A DNA stretch of 64,000 bases from positions 62,001 to 126,000 of the forward strand of contig NZ_JACIJH010000003.1 in assembly GCF_014199295.1 (NCBI RefSeq), written 5' to 3'. A program made the translations under genes and the position numbers. The DNA is from Sphingopyxis panaciterrulae. Its GTDB lineage: Bacteria; Pseudomonadota; Alphaproteobacteria; Sphingomonadales; Sphingomonadaceae. The number at the start of each line of letters is the position of its first letter. The stretch's first letter is position 1. Under the pieces are notes generated by a model. It had not been told where the DNA came from, did not search any database, and worked only from the letters and a program-made list of their open reading frames with translations. This document shows, in pieces, positions 9,089-17,638 of the stretch.

Positions 9089-10426
9089 TTAGCTGCCGAA
9101 ACCGACCGACAGGAAACCGGGCATCGGCCCGTTCCAGCCGTCGTCGGGGCCGTCCTGGTCGTCGCGCGGTTTTGGCGCGGTCTTGCGACCCTCGTCGCGC
9201 GCGGGTTTCGCCTTCGCCTCGTCGCGTTTCGGCGCGCGCTTGCGCTCGTCCTTCCGCTTGCCGCGCGGCGCCCGCTCTTCCTCGGCCGGCGCGGCCCCGC
9301 CGCCCTCCGGCTCGCTGCGGCCGAGCACCTCGATCTTCGATCCGGTCAGCTTCTGGATATTGTCGATCGCCTCGTCGTCCGACGGCGTGGCCAGCGTGAA
9401 CGCCCGTCCCTTCGCCCCGGCGCGGCCGGTGCGGCCGATACGGTGGACATAATCGTCGGGGTGCCACGGCGCATCGAAGTTGAAGACGTGGCTGACGCCC
9501 TTGATGTCGAGCCCGCGCGCCGCAACGTCGGAGGCGACGAGAATGTTGATGTCGCCCGTCTTGAACCGGTCGAGTTCGGCGATGCGGCTCGACTGGTCCA
9601 TGTCGCCATGAATCTCGCCGGCGCGATAGCGATGACGCTGCAGCGACTTGGCGAGTTCGCGCACCGTCGTCTTGCGGTTGCAGAAGATGATCGCGGTTGC
9701 GATCCGCTCGTCCTCGATCAGCCGGCGCAGCGTCTCGCGCTTGCCGCGCTCGCTGGTCTTGACCAGGAACTGGGCGATATTCTCATTGGTGCTCGCCGGA
9801 CGCGCGACCTCGATCGTCTTCGGATTCGAAAGGAACTTGTCGGCCAGCTTCTTGATCGGCGGCGGCATTGTCGCCGAGAAAAGCAGGGTCTGCCGATTCG
9901 CGGGCAGCTTGGTGCAGATATTTTCGATGTCGGGGATGAAGCCCATGTCGAGCATCCGGTCGGCCTCGTCGATGACGAGCAGATTGCAGCCGGTCAGCAA
10001 TATCTTGCCGCGCTCGAACAGGTCCATCAACCGGCCCGGCGTCGCGATCAGCACGTCGACGCCGCGTTCCAGCGCCTTGACCTGGTCGCCCATCTGGACG
10101 CCGCCGATCAGCAGCGCCATCGAAAGCTTGTGATATTTGCCGTATTTCTCGAAATTCTCGGCCACCTGCGCCGCGAGTTCGCGCGTCGGCTCGAGGATCA
10201 GCGAGCGCGGCATCAGCGCGCGGGCGCGGCCATGGGCGAGGATGTCGATCATCGGCAGCACGAAGGACGCGGTCTTGCCCGTCCCCGTCTGGGCGATGCC
10301 GATCATGTCGCGCATCATCAGCACCGACGGGATCGCACCCGCCTGAATCGGCGTCGGTTCGTCGTAGCCCGCTTCGGAAACGGCGCGCAAAAGTTCGTCG
10401 GAAAGGCCGAGGTCGGCAAATTTCAT
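9089..10426 (-). CDS. DEAD-box ATP-dependent RNA helicase
   Basis: Unwinds RNA duplexes in ribosome assembly or RNA turnover. All family motifs are present in the 445-residue product: Q motif (F.DLGLS...PTPIQ, near the N-terminus), Walker A AQTGTGKT, PTRELA, DEAD in VIDEADRML, SAT, and HRIGRTGRAG. A highly basic tail (about 390-430, Lys/Arg-rich with Asp) follows, probably for nonspecific RNA contact. The layout is closest to RhlE-type helicases. I start at ATG 10426 (MKFADLGL), where family homology begins; an upstream in-frame start at 10468 would add 14 residues. Confidence 0.92.
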   Translation of the reverse strand: MKFADLGLSDELLRAVSEAGYDEPTPIQAGAIPSVLMMRDMIGIAQTGTGKTASFVLPMIDILAHGRARALMPRSLILEPTRELAAQVAENFEKYGKYHKLSMALLIGGVQMGDQVKALERGVDVLIATPGRLMDLFERGKILLTGCNLLVIDEADRMLDMGFIPDIENICTKLPANRQTLLFSATMPPPIKKLADKFLSNPKTIEVARPASTNENIAQFLVKTSERGKRETLRRLIEDERIATAIIFCNRKTTVRELAKSLQRHRYRAGEIHGDMDQSSRIAELDRFKTGDINILVASDVAARGLDIKGVSHVFNFDAPWHPDDYVHRIGRTGRAGAKGRAFTLATPSDDEAIDNIQKLTGSKIEVLGRSEPEGGGAAPAEEERAPRGKRKDERKRAPKRDEAKAKPARDEGRKTAPKPRDDQDGPDDGWNGPMPGFLSVGFGS

Positions 10427-10554
10427 AGGATCAACTTGTCCGGAGTTGGTGTCGCAACGGCACCCCACGCAGGCCGTCGCTGTCGCGGCCCTTGGGGAAA
10501 GGGCGCGTAAAAGTCAAGGAAAAGGGATGAATTTTCGCGCCCGCCGTCTTCGCG

Positions 10555-11145
10555 TCAGTCGTCGTCGCGCGGTACGGGAACCAGCAAGCGGAACTTGTCG
10601 ACCTCGCAGCGCGCGCCCGATCGCGCGTGGATTTCGTCGCGATCCTCGCAAAGCCGGCCGTCCTTGTTCCCCTTCATATAGAAGCCGGCATAGAAATCGA
10701 GCGCCCGGCAACCGCGGTTGAGCTGGGCGCGCAGCCGCTGGTTCTGGCGGGTGATCAGGTCGATGCTGTCGCGCTGGACCGCCTGCATCCCCCGGATATC
10801 GCGCATCGCGACGCATTTGGGCGCCTTCTTCTCCTTCCACTCGACCGGCATGTCGCGCAGGCGCGTCCGCGGTTCGGGGGCGGCAGAGAAATTGGTCAGC
10901 GGCGACCGCCGCGCCGGCACCCGGATGATGAGCTGCTGCTCGATCACGACCTGAAAATAGGGCGCCGGAGGGGGCGGCACCGCCGGCGACAGGGCGACGG
11001 CGACGGGCGGCGGCGGCGCGATCGACGCATCGCTGTCCGCGACCGGCGCCGCGGCCGCCAGAATCAGGATGGCGGAACTCAGCACCTGCGCGGGGTAGCG
11101 CCTTTCGCGCCGATCCAGTCGAAATCCCTCACCCTTGGCTCCCAC
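10555..11145 (-). CDS. hypothetical exported protein
   Basis: A protein of up to 196 residues with no family I recognise. It has a hydrophobic export segment (VLSSAILILAAAAPVA), a Pro/Ala-rich linker (about residues 43-65), and a C-terminal half with four cysteines and several charged clusters (EWKEKKAPKC, MKGNKDGRLCEDRDE), which could form disulfides in the periplasm. The longest start is a GTG at 11145; a second GTG at 11085 would begin exactly at the signal peptide and is equally plausible. It lies upstream of the helicase gene on the same strand. Confidence 0.6.
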   Translation of the reverse strand: MGAKGEGFRLDRRERRYPAQVLSSAILILAAAAPVADSDASIAPPPPVAVALSPAVPPPPAPYFQVVIEQQLIIRVPARRSPLTNFSAAPEPRTRLRDMPVEWKEKKAPKCVAMRDIRGMQAVQRDSIDLITRQNQRLRAQLNRGCRALDFYAGFYMKGNKDGRLCEDRDEIHARSGARCEVDKFRLLVPVPRDDD

Positions 11146-11273
11146 ACCCGATGCCCGCTGGACGAATAGATGCTATTCGTTCATCGCCCCCTTAACATGC
11201 GCGCTTGAACAAGAAATGAATTGCCTCCTCTCGCCGCTGTCAAGCCGCGACGACCCGATTGGAACAGATCGCC

Positions 11274-12698
11274 ATGCCCCGCCCGCCCTCTCCCCAGCTT
11301 CTCGACCGCTTGCAGGCGCTGCTCGGTGACAAGGGCTTCAGCGACGACGCGGATGCGATGGCACCCTGGCTAACCGACTGGCGCGGCAAATATCACGGCC
11401 GCGCCGCCGCGATGCTGTCGCCTGCGACGACCGGGGAGGTCGCCGCCGTCGTTCGCCTCTGCGCTCAGGAGGATGCCGCACTTGTCCCGCAAGGCGGCAA
11501 CAGCGGCATGGTCGGCGGCGCGACCCCGGACAGCAGCGGAACGCAGCTCCTTCTCAGCCTGCGGCGCATGAACCGGCTGCGCGCGATCGACGAGCAGGCG
11601 CAGCTCGCGGTCGTCGAAGCGGGCATGATCCTCGAAAATTTCCATCACGCGGTACTGGACCACGGTCTGCGCTTTCCGCTGACCCTCGGCGGCAAGGGCT
11701 CTGCCACCATCGGCGGCCTCGTCTCGACCAACGCCGGCGGAACCCAGGTACTGCGCCACGGCACGATGCGCGCGCTCGTCGCCGGGGTCGAGGCCGTGCT
11801 GCCCGACGGCTCGGTCTTCGATGGCCTCGCGCCGCTCAAGAAGGACAACCGCGGTTACGATCTCAAGCAATTGCTGTGCGGCGCGGAGGGAACGCTCGGC
11901 ATCGTGACCGCCGCCTGCTTGCGGCTCGTCCCCGCCGCCGCCGCGCGCGCGACCGCATGGATCGGCCTCGCGTCGCCGGACGTGGCGCTGCAACTCCTGC
12001 GCCGCCTCGACGCGGCGCTCGGCCCTTCGCTCGAAGGGTTCGAGCTTATCCCCCATCGCTGCCTCGACGCCGTGCTCCGCCATATCCCGCAGACCCGCGC
12101 GCCGCTCGACCCGCCGCATCCCTGGTACGCGCTCGTCGAACTCGCGGGCGAAGCGGACGACGATCTCGACGCGCGTCTCGAAACCGAACTGGCCGCAGCG
12201 TTCGAATCCGCGCTGATCGGCGACGTGGTCCTGGCCAAGAACGAGGCGGAGAGCGATGCCTTCTGGCGCCTGCGCGATTCGATTTCGGAGGCGGAGCGCG
12301 CCGACGGCCCGGCGCTCCAGCACGATGTCAGCGTCCCGGTGGACCTGATGCCGCGCTTCATTGCCGAAAATCCGGGCCGCCTCGCCGCCGCCTTCCCCGG
12401 CATCCGCGCGCTGTCCTTCGGCCATCTCGGCGACGGCAACGTCCATCACCATGTCCAGCCGCCCGAGGGCGTGGACGGTGCGGCGTGGCTGGCCGCGCAT
12501 GGCGAGGATGCCAGCCGCCTCGTCTACCGCCATGTCCTTGAACTCGGGGGATCGATCTCGGCCGAACACGGCATCGGACAGTTGAAACGCGACCTGCTCG
12601 CCGAGCTCGACAGCCCCGCTCGCCTGGCGGCGCTGCGCGGGGTGAAGGCAGGCCTCGATCCCGCCGGCCTGTTCAATCCGGGCAAGCTGATCGGCTGA
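11274..12698 (+). CDS. FAD-linked D-2-hydroxyacid dehydrogenase (D-2-HGDH / GlcD family)
   Basis: Oxidises a D-2-hydroxyacid such as D-lactate or D-2-hydroxyglutarate, passing electrons to FAD. The 474-residue protein has the FAD-binding PCMH domain with PQGGNSGMVGGATP (near residue 75) and GGLVSTNAGGTQVLR (near 145), a cap domain, then the metal-binding HLGDGNVHHH motif and the terminal SAEHGIGQLKR and FNPGKLI motifs. I use ATG 11274 rather than the upstream TTG at 11259. A GC-rich 14-base hairpin begins directly after the stop codon. The exact substrate is not determinable. Confidence 0.88.
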   Translation: MPRPPSPQLLDRLQALLGDKGFSDDADAMAPWLTDWRGKYHGRAAAMLSPATTGEVAAVVRLCAQEDAALVPQGGNSGMVGGATPDSSGTQLLLSLRRMNRLRAIDEQAQLAVVEAGMILENFHHAVLDHGLRFPLTLGGKGSATIGGLVSTNAGGTQVLRHGTMRALVAGVEAVLPDGSVFDGLAPLKKDNRGYDLKQLLCGAEGTLGIVTAACLRLVPAAAARATAWIGLASPDVALQLLRRLDAALGPSLEGFELIPHRCLDAVLRHIPQTRAPLDPPHPWYALVELAGEADDDLDARLETELAAAFESALIGDVVLAKNEAESDAFWRLRDSISEAERADGPALQHDVSVPVDLMPRFIAENPGRLAAAFPGIRALSFGHLGDGNVHHHVQPPEGVDGAAWLAAHGEDASRLVYRHVLELGGSISAEHGIGQLKRDLLAELDSPARLAALRGVKAGLDPAGLFNPGKLIG

Positions 12699-12712
12699 CC
12701 GCGCGAGCGCGG
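12699..12712. terminator. GC-rich hairpin abutting the dehydrogenase stop codon
   Basis: CCGCGC-GA-GCGCGG begins at the base after the TGA stop. The stem is perfect but the loop is only two bases and the following sequence (AAAGCCGCGG) has no T-run, so a weak or rho-assisted terminator is possible at best. Confidence 0.3.
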
Positions 12713-12785
12713 AAAGCCGCGGAAAAGCGCATCGCCCCCTTGCGCCGTCGCGCGCAGCCCAATAAGGCGCGGCATTCGCTTTTTC

Positions 12786-12804
12786 GGACCCGGCTGGCGG
12801 GTCC
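12786..12804. promoter_or_regulatory. 5'-leader hairpin before sapC
   Basis: A perfect 7-base-pair stem (GGACCCG / CGGGTCC) with a GCTGG loop ends 18 bases upstream of the sapC start codon, just before the likely ribosome binding site CGGAG. It could be a leader element affecting sapC translation or mRNA stability; the effect is inferred only. Confidence 0.35.
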
Positions 12805-12822
12805 CCGTTTCGGAGTTCGATC

Positions 12823-13605
12823 ATGGCCACCGCGCCCGCCAACCCCAATCTGCCGCTCTTCTATCAGGACCTCGCGCCGCTCTCGAGCGTCGATCACGCC
12901 GACTTCCGCGTCCGCATGATGGACAACGCCAATTTCCTCGTCGGCCAGCACGCCGTGCCGCTGACCACCGACGAGTTCACGCAGGCGTGCCGCTTCTATC
13001 CGATCGTCTTTTCGGCCGGCGACAACCCGGTACCGCTCGCGCTCATGGGGCTTAACGAGGGTATCAACACCTTCGTCGACGACGAGGGCAAGCTGCTCAA
13101 CCCGGTCTATGTTCCCGCCTATATCCGCCGCTATCCGTTCCTGCTCGCGCGCCTGCGCCCGGATTCGGACGAACTGTCGCTCTGCTTCGATCCCACCTCG
13201 GGCGCCATCGGCAAGTTCGACGAGGGCGACCTCTTGTTCGAAGACGGCAAGCCGTCGGAGGCGACCAACGGCATCCTCGAATTCTGCAAGAATTTCGAGG
13301 AAGCGGGTCAGCGCACCGGCATGTTCGTCGAGGAGCTGAAAAAGGCCGACCTGCTGATGGACGGCGAGGTCAGCATCACCCCCGGCGACGGCGGTCAGCA
13401 GCCCTATATCTACCGCGGCTTCCAGATGGTCGACGAGACCAAGCTGCGCGATCTGCGCGGCGACGTGCTGCGCAAGATGATGCAGAGCGGGATGCTCGGC
13501 CTGATCTTCGCGCACCTCTTCTCGCTGCAACTGATGCGCGAAGTGTTTGCCGAACAGGTAAAAAGTGGCAAGATGCAGCTCGTGACGGAGGCTCCGACCG
13601 TCTGA
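12823..13605 (+). CDS. SapC family protein
   Basis: A 260-residue soluble protein matching the SapC family as I recall it from Caulobacter/sphingomonad genomes (opening with LPLFYQDLAPLSS, then RFYPIVFSAG, YVPAYIRRYPFLLA and a C-terminal LRKMMQSGMLGLIFAHLFSL). The family is named for linkage to surface-array genes in Campylobacter, but its molecular job is not established. There is no signal peptide. It is followed after 10 bases by a cytochrome b561 gene on the same strand. The ATG has a good GGAG-type ribosome site. Confidence 0.85.
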   Translation: MATAPANPNLPLFYQDLAPLSSVDHADFRVRMMDNANFLVGQHAVPLTTDEFTQACRFYPIVFSAGDNPVPLALMGLNEGINTFVDDEGKLLNPVYVPAYIRRYPFLLARLRPDSDELSLCFDPTSGAIGKFDEGDLLFEDGKPSEATNGILEFCKNFEEAGQRTGMFVEELKKADLLMDGEVSITPGDGGQQPYIYRGFQMVDETKLRDLRGDVLRKMMQSGMLGLIFAHLFSLQLMREVFAEQVKSGKMQLVTEAPTV

Positions 13606-13615
13606 GGGGAGAGAT

Positions 13616-14179
13616 ATGGCCACTGACGCAATCGCATTGGGCGCGGGAACGACCGCCAGTCCGCGCTATACGAAGGTGGCCATATGGCTCCATTGGCTGA
13701 TCGGCCTGGCGGTCATCGCCAACATCTGTCTCGCCATGCTGACCGAAGGATTGCCACGCCCCACGCATATGGCGGCAATGGGCGTCCACAAGGCGCTTGG
13801 CGTCACCATATTGGTGCTGACGATCGTGCGGATCGTCTGGCGCCTCGGCCACAAGGTCCCGCCACTTCCCGATGCCGTGCCCGCGTGGCAACGACCGCTC
13901 AGCAAGATCGTGCACTTCCTCTTCTATGCGCTGCTGATCCTGCTGCCGCTGTCGGGGTGGCTGTGGATGTCGGCGGCCGATCGTCCGATCGACTATTTCG
14001 GCCTGTTCGATCTCCCGTCGCTCGTCGGCCCCGACAAGGCGCTCGCCGATACAATGCACGACAGGCACGAACTGATGGGGCTGACCATGCTCGCACTGGT
14101 CGTCGTCCACATTCTTGCGGCGCTCAAACACCAGTTCGTCGACCGCAGTGGCGTGAACGCGCGAATGAATCCCTTTTGA
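13616..14179 (+). CDS. cytochrome b561 family protein
   Basis: A 187-residue inner-membrane dihaem b-type cytochrome, likely moving electrons between quinol and another carrier. Four hydrophobic segments are visible: about 22-42, 58-76, 98-118 and 153-170. Histidines placed for haem ligation include HWLIGLAV (segment 1), GVHKALGV (segment 2), HDRHELMG and VVHILAALKH (segment 4). The ATG has a strong GGGGAGAG ribosome site. It follows sapC by 10 bases. Confidence 0.88.
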   Translation: MATDAIALGAGTTASPRYTKVAIWLHWLIGLAVIANICLAMLTEGLPRPTHMAAMGVHKALGVTILVLTIVRIVWRLGHKVPPLPDAVPAWQRPLSKIVHFLFYALLILLPLSGWLWMSAADRPIDYFGLFDLPSLVGPDKALADTMHDRHELMGLTMLALVVVHILAALKHQFVDRSGVNARMNPF

Positions 14180-14197
14180 ACCGGGCCGCGTCGTCCG

Positions 14198-14404
14198 TCA
14201 GAAATCGATCGCGAGTCCCTTATACTCCCAGTCGCCATAGCGCACGGGATTGCGCCCGCCGGGCTGCGCCTCATCGGCCTCCTCGCGCATCGGCTCCGGC
14301 TTCGGGATCGGCGTGGCGGTCCAGTCCGCCGGCGCGCGAACATGCGTCGGGCGCCGGGTCGCGCGCGGCGTGCCGCCGATGCTGCTGTCATTCTGGTCGG
14401 TCAT
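14198..14404 (-). CDS. DUF1674 protein, succinate dehydrogenase assembly factor 4-like
   Basis: A 68-residue protein whose C-terminus GGRNPVRYGDWEYKGLAIDF is the diagnostic DUF1674 / SDHAF4 motif. In mitochondria the homologue binds flavinylated SdhA and helps assemble succinate dehydrogenase; a similar role here is from family knowledge. The first ~35 residues are Pro/Arg-rich and disordered. It starts at ATG 14404, within 90 bases of the divergent rsmB start. Confidence 0.85.
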   Translation of the reverse strand: MTDQNDSSIGGTPRATRRPTHVRAPADWTATPIPKPEPMREEADEAQPGGRNPVRYGDWEYKGLAIDF

Positions 14405-14487
14405 ATGCTGGCGCCCGAAAAAGGAATAATCGGTGACTCGAATAGACGCTTTTGCGCCCCGCGCCAACCGCTGGGAGCGGATGCCCC

Positions 14488-15777
14488 GTGGCTGACCGAC
14501 GGCGCCAGCAGGGTCCGCAGGCCGACCCGCCCGGCACCGCGCCGCGCCGCGCCGCGCTGCGCCTGCTCGATGCCGTGCTGCGCCGCGGCGAGCCGCTCGA
14601 CATCGCCGCTCATGCCGCGACGCAGGGGCTGGCGCCCGCCGACCGCGCCTTCGCGATCGCCATCGTGTCGGAAGCGATGCGCTGGATGGTCGATATCGAC
14701 GCGCTGATCGACGGGGCAACCAGCGAGATCCTGCCCGAGGATGTGAAGGCGCGCGCCGTGCTGCGGCTCGCGCTCGCGCAACTGCTCGTGCTGAAAAGCC
14801 CGGGCCACGCCGTCGTCGCGACCGCGCTGCCGCTCGTCGCCGGCGGGCCGCGAAGACTGGTCCACGCTCTCCTGTCGCGCGCTCAGAAGGAAGACTGGAC
14901 CCTGCCCGCGACGGCGCGCCTTCCCGCACCCGCCGCCGAACGCTGGGCCGCGCAATGGGGCACGGCGATGGTCGATGCCGCCGCCGCGGCGTGGAGCACG
15001 CCGCCGCCGATCGACCTCAGCTTCGCCGCGGAGCCGGCAGCCGCGGAATGGAACGAGGCTCGCGTGATGGCGCCCCGGCATCGCCGCCTGCCGCGCGGCC
15101 GCGCGGTCGCCGACATGCCGGGCTTTCGGGACGGCGGCTGGTGGGTGCAGGATCTCGCCGCCAGCCTGGCGGCGCGCCTTCTGGGCGACGGCAAGGGCCG
15201 CCGCATTCTCGACCTCTGCGCCGCGCCGGGGGGCAAGACGATGCAACTCGCCGCGACGGGCTGGGATGTGATCGCCGTCGATGCGAGCGCCAGGCGCCTT
15301 GCGCGCCTGCGCGACAATCTCGCGCGCACCGGCTTCGCCGCCGACGTCGTGCAGGGAGACATCCGTCGCTGGCAGCCCGACGCGCCCGCCGACGCGGTCC
15401 TGCTGGACGCGCCCTGCTCGGCGACCGGCATCTTCCGCCGCCATCCCGACGTGCTGCACCGCATCGAGGCGCGGCAGATCGCCGACATGGCCGAATTGCA
15501 GGCCGAATTGCTTGCCCGTGCCGCGGCATGGGTGAAGCCCGGCGGTACGCTCGTCTACGCGACCTGCTCACTCGAGCGCGCCGAGGGCGAGGAGCAGATC
15601 CCCGCCTTCCTCGCCGCTCACAAGGGCTGGTCGGTCGACCCCGCCCGCGCCGACGAACTGCCGCCCGGCATCGCGCCCGACGCAAGCGGTTTCGTCCGCC
15701 CCCTCCCCGGCATGCTGGCCGAAGCGGGCGGGCTCGACGGCTTCTTCATCGCCCGATTGCGCGCGCCGGCCGCCTGA
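14488..15777 (+). CDS. rsmB: 16S rRNA (cytosine-C5)-methyltransferase RsmB
   Basis: Methylates a cytosine (C967 in E. coli) of 16S rRNA. The 429-residue protein has an N-terminal NusB-like helical domain (about 25-130) and a C-terminal Nol1/Nop2/Fmu methyltransferase domain with the SAM motif LDLCAAPGGKTMQLA, the catalytic LLDAPCSATG motif with its cysteine, and YATCSLERAEGE carrying the second cysteine. The GTG at 14488 is preceded by GGGAGCGG, a good ribosome site, and I prefer it to a TTG twelve codons upstream. It is convergent with the DUF885 gene. Confidence 0.92.
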   Translation: MADRRRQQGPQADPPGTAPRRAALRLLDAVLRRGEPLDIAAHAATQGLAPADRAFAIAIVSEAMRWMVDIDALIDGATSEILPEDVKARAVLRLALAQLLVLKSPGHAVVATALPLVAGGPRRLVHALLSRAQKEDWTLPATARLPAPAAERWAAQWGTAMVDAAAAAWSTPPPIDLSFAAEPAAAEWNEARVMAPRHRRLPRGRAVADMPGFRDGGWWVQDLAASLAARLLGDGKGRRILDLCAAPGGKTMQLAATGWDVIAVDASARRLARLRDNLARTGFAADVVQGDIRRWQPDAPADAVLLDAPCSATGIFRRHPDVLHRIEARQIADMAELQAELLARAAAWVKPGGTLVYATCSLERAEGEEQIPAFLAAHKGWSVDPARADELPPGIAPDASGFVRPLPGMLAEAGGLDGFFIARLRAPAA

Positions 15778-15788
15778 ATCCCTCTTCT

Positions 15789-17510
15789 TCAGAAGACCGC
15801 GTGCGGCGCGTCCTCCTTCATCATCGCCTGGCGCACCATCGGGATCGGGGGGCCGCCATAGGACAGGAATTCGTCGTGGAAGGCCTTCCACTTCGTCCGG
15901 TCGCCCCCGGTCCAGTCGTCGCGCAGCTTGCGGATCATCAGCTTGCCCAGCGTATAGTTGAGATAGAGCGGATCATAGGTACCGCGCGCCGCCTGCTGCC
16001 GGGCATTGCCCTCGTCCTGCCAGCATTGGTCCTTGAACATCTTTTCGCTCTCGGCGACGGTCATGCCCTTGGTGTGCAGGCCGATCGCGGACAGAAAGCG
16101 GCAATTGCGCAGCAGCGCGTTCGATAGCTGGCCGATATGCGTTTCGGGATCGCCGTTGCCCAGCCCCGCATCCCACATCATTTCCTCGACATAATGCGCC
16201 CAGCCCTCGGCAAAGGCATAGCCGACGAACAGCTTGCCGAAAATGCTATCCGCGCGGTTCGAGTGGAGGAAATTCAGGAAATGCCCGGGCCACACCTCAT
16301 GCACCGAGGTGAACAGCAAGTCCTTCTTGCCCGGCACGAACGCATCCTGCGTCGCCTTGTCCCAGCTCGGGTCGGGCGGCGAGATGTAATAGACCGAAGG
16401 CAGGCCCTTCTCATAGGGCCCGGGAATGTCGATATAGGCGCTGTTCTGCCGGTTATAGGGGGGAGATTCCTCGACCTGTGCCTGTTCGGTGCCGGGAATC
16501 GACACCAGATCCTTCTCAACCAGGAAGGCGCGCAGTTCGGGAAGCTGGCGCCGCGCCTCGGCGACGGGGCCGTCGGCCGGCTTGTCGGCGTTCATCTTCT
16601 TCATGCAGTCGGCGATGGTCGCCCCCGCGGCATAGGTCGCGCAGGCGGCCTTGAGCGCGTCCTGATTGCGCTTGAGGTCGGCCTCGCCGATGCGCTCCAG
16701 TTCGTCGAGCGGCGTGTCGACGCCTTCGTTGGTCAGCAGCATCTTCGAAAATTTATCGGCGCCAAGGGCATAGCCGCCGGTGGTGCCGGGCTGCGAGCCG
16801 ACATAGGTCGCCAGATCCTTCATCGCCGCAGCAGCCTCGCCCGCGACCTCGTCGAACCGCTTCTGCAGCGCCTCGTCCTTGACCTCGGCGAAGGCGGCCT
16901 TGGCATCGCCGGTATAATAGTCCGCGAAACCGCCGAAACCGGCGGTACCGAATTTCACATAGGTCGCCGGCAGCGGCAGCTTGAGGTTGGCCTTGATCTG
17001 CGCGGCGACCGCCGGGATCTTTTCGGCATAGGCGATGAAGGCCTTCATCCGCGTCGCGGGGTCGGCATAGGGCCGCGCGATATAGACGTTGGGGTCGAGC
17101 GCGCCGACATAGAAAGCGGGGTTCTTCTCCGCGAAATCGGTATCGCGCAGGAAGAAGAGCTGCCCTTGGGCGACATGGACCAGATAGTCGCGCTCGAACC
17201 GCTCGCGGTCGGTCATGGCGCCGTCGAAGGCTTTGGCGTCGGCGATCGTCTTCTCCAGGAATGCTGCCTGCTTTTCGATCCCCTCGGGCGACCAGTCGGG
17301 AAGCTGGCCATCGAATTCATGCTTGCCCTGATAGACGGCAAAGGTGGGATTGAGCGGAAAATAGCCGTCGAGGAAATCGTCGCGGAATTCGCTCCACGTT
17401 TCGGCGCCCGGCGCGCTTGCCGATTTGTTGCCGCTGGCATTGCACGCCGTCAGCACCAGCAAGGCGCTCGCCAGCGCGGCCCCGCCGAAGCGGGCGAATT
17501 TGCCTGTCAT
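15789..17510 (-). CDS. DUF885 family lipoprotein (putative metallopeptidase)
   Basis: A 573-residue envelope protein. It starts with a lipoprotein signal (LLVLTACNAS, lipobox Cys23) and then the DUF885 body. The segment TSVHEVWPGHFLNFLH contains HEVWPGH, matching the HExxxGH zinc motif of this family, and FAEGWAHYVEEMMW provides the downstream glutamate. Members are believed to be zinc peptidases, but none I know has a defined substrate. Start ATG 17510 gives a canonical signal peptide. It is divergent from the MFS gene at 17639. Confidence 0.87.
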   Translation of the reverse strand: MTGKFARFGGAALASALLVLTACNASGNKSASAPGAETWSEFRDDFLDGYFPLNPTFAVYQGKHEFDGQLPDWSPEGIEKQAAFLEKTIADAKAFDGAMTDRERFERDYLVHVAQGQLFFLRDTDFAEKNPAFYVGALDPNVYIARPYADPATRMKAFIAYAEKIPAVAAQIKANLKLPLPATYVKFGTAGFGGFADYYTGDAKAAFAEVKDEALQKRFDEVAGEAAAAMKDLATYVGSQPGTTGGYALGADKFSKMLLTNEGVDTPLDELERIGEADLKRNQDALKAACATYAAGATIADCMKKMNADKPADGPVAEARRQLPELRAFLVEKDLVSIPGTEQAQVEESPPYNRQNSAYIDIPGPYEKGLPSVYYISPPDPSWDKATQDAFVPGKKDLLFTSVHEVWPGHFLNFLHSNRADSIFGKLFVGYAFAEGWAHYVEEMMWDAGLGNGDPETHIGQLSNALLRNCRFLSAIGLHTKGMTVAESEKMFKDQCWQDEGNARQQAARGTYDPLYLNYTLGKLMIRKLRDDWTGGDRTKWKAFHDEFLSYGGPPIPMVRQAMMKEDAPHAVF

Positions 17511-17638
17511 CCCATTCTCTCCCTCTGTTCGATGGCCGGGTTCTGCCATCCCGCCCGCCCCGCCGCATCCGATAATCGACGAACGGCAGGCCATTCGCCT
17601 CTGGTGCGGCGCAAAAAAGCCGTTAAGGCGAAGCCGCG

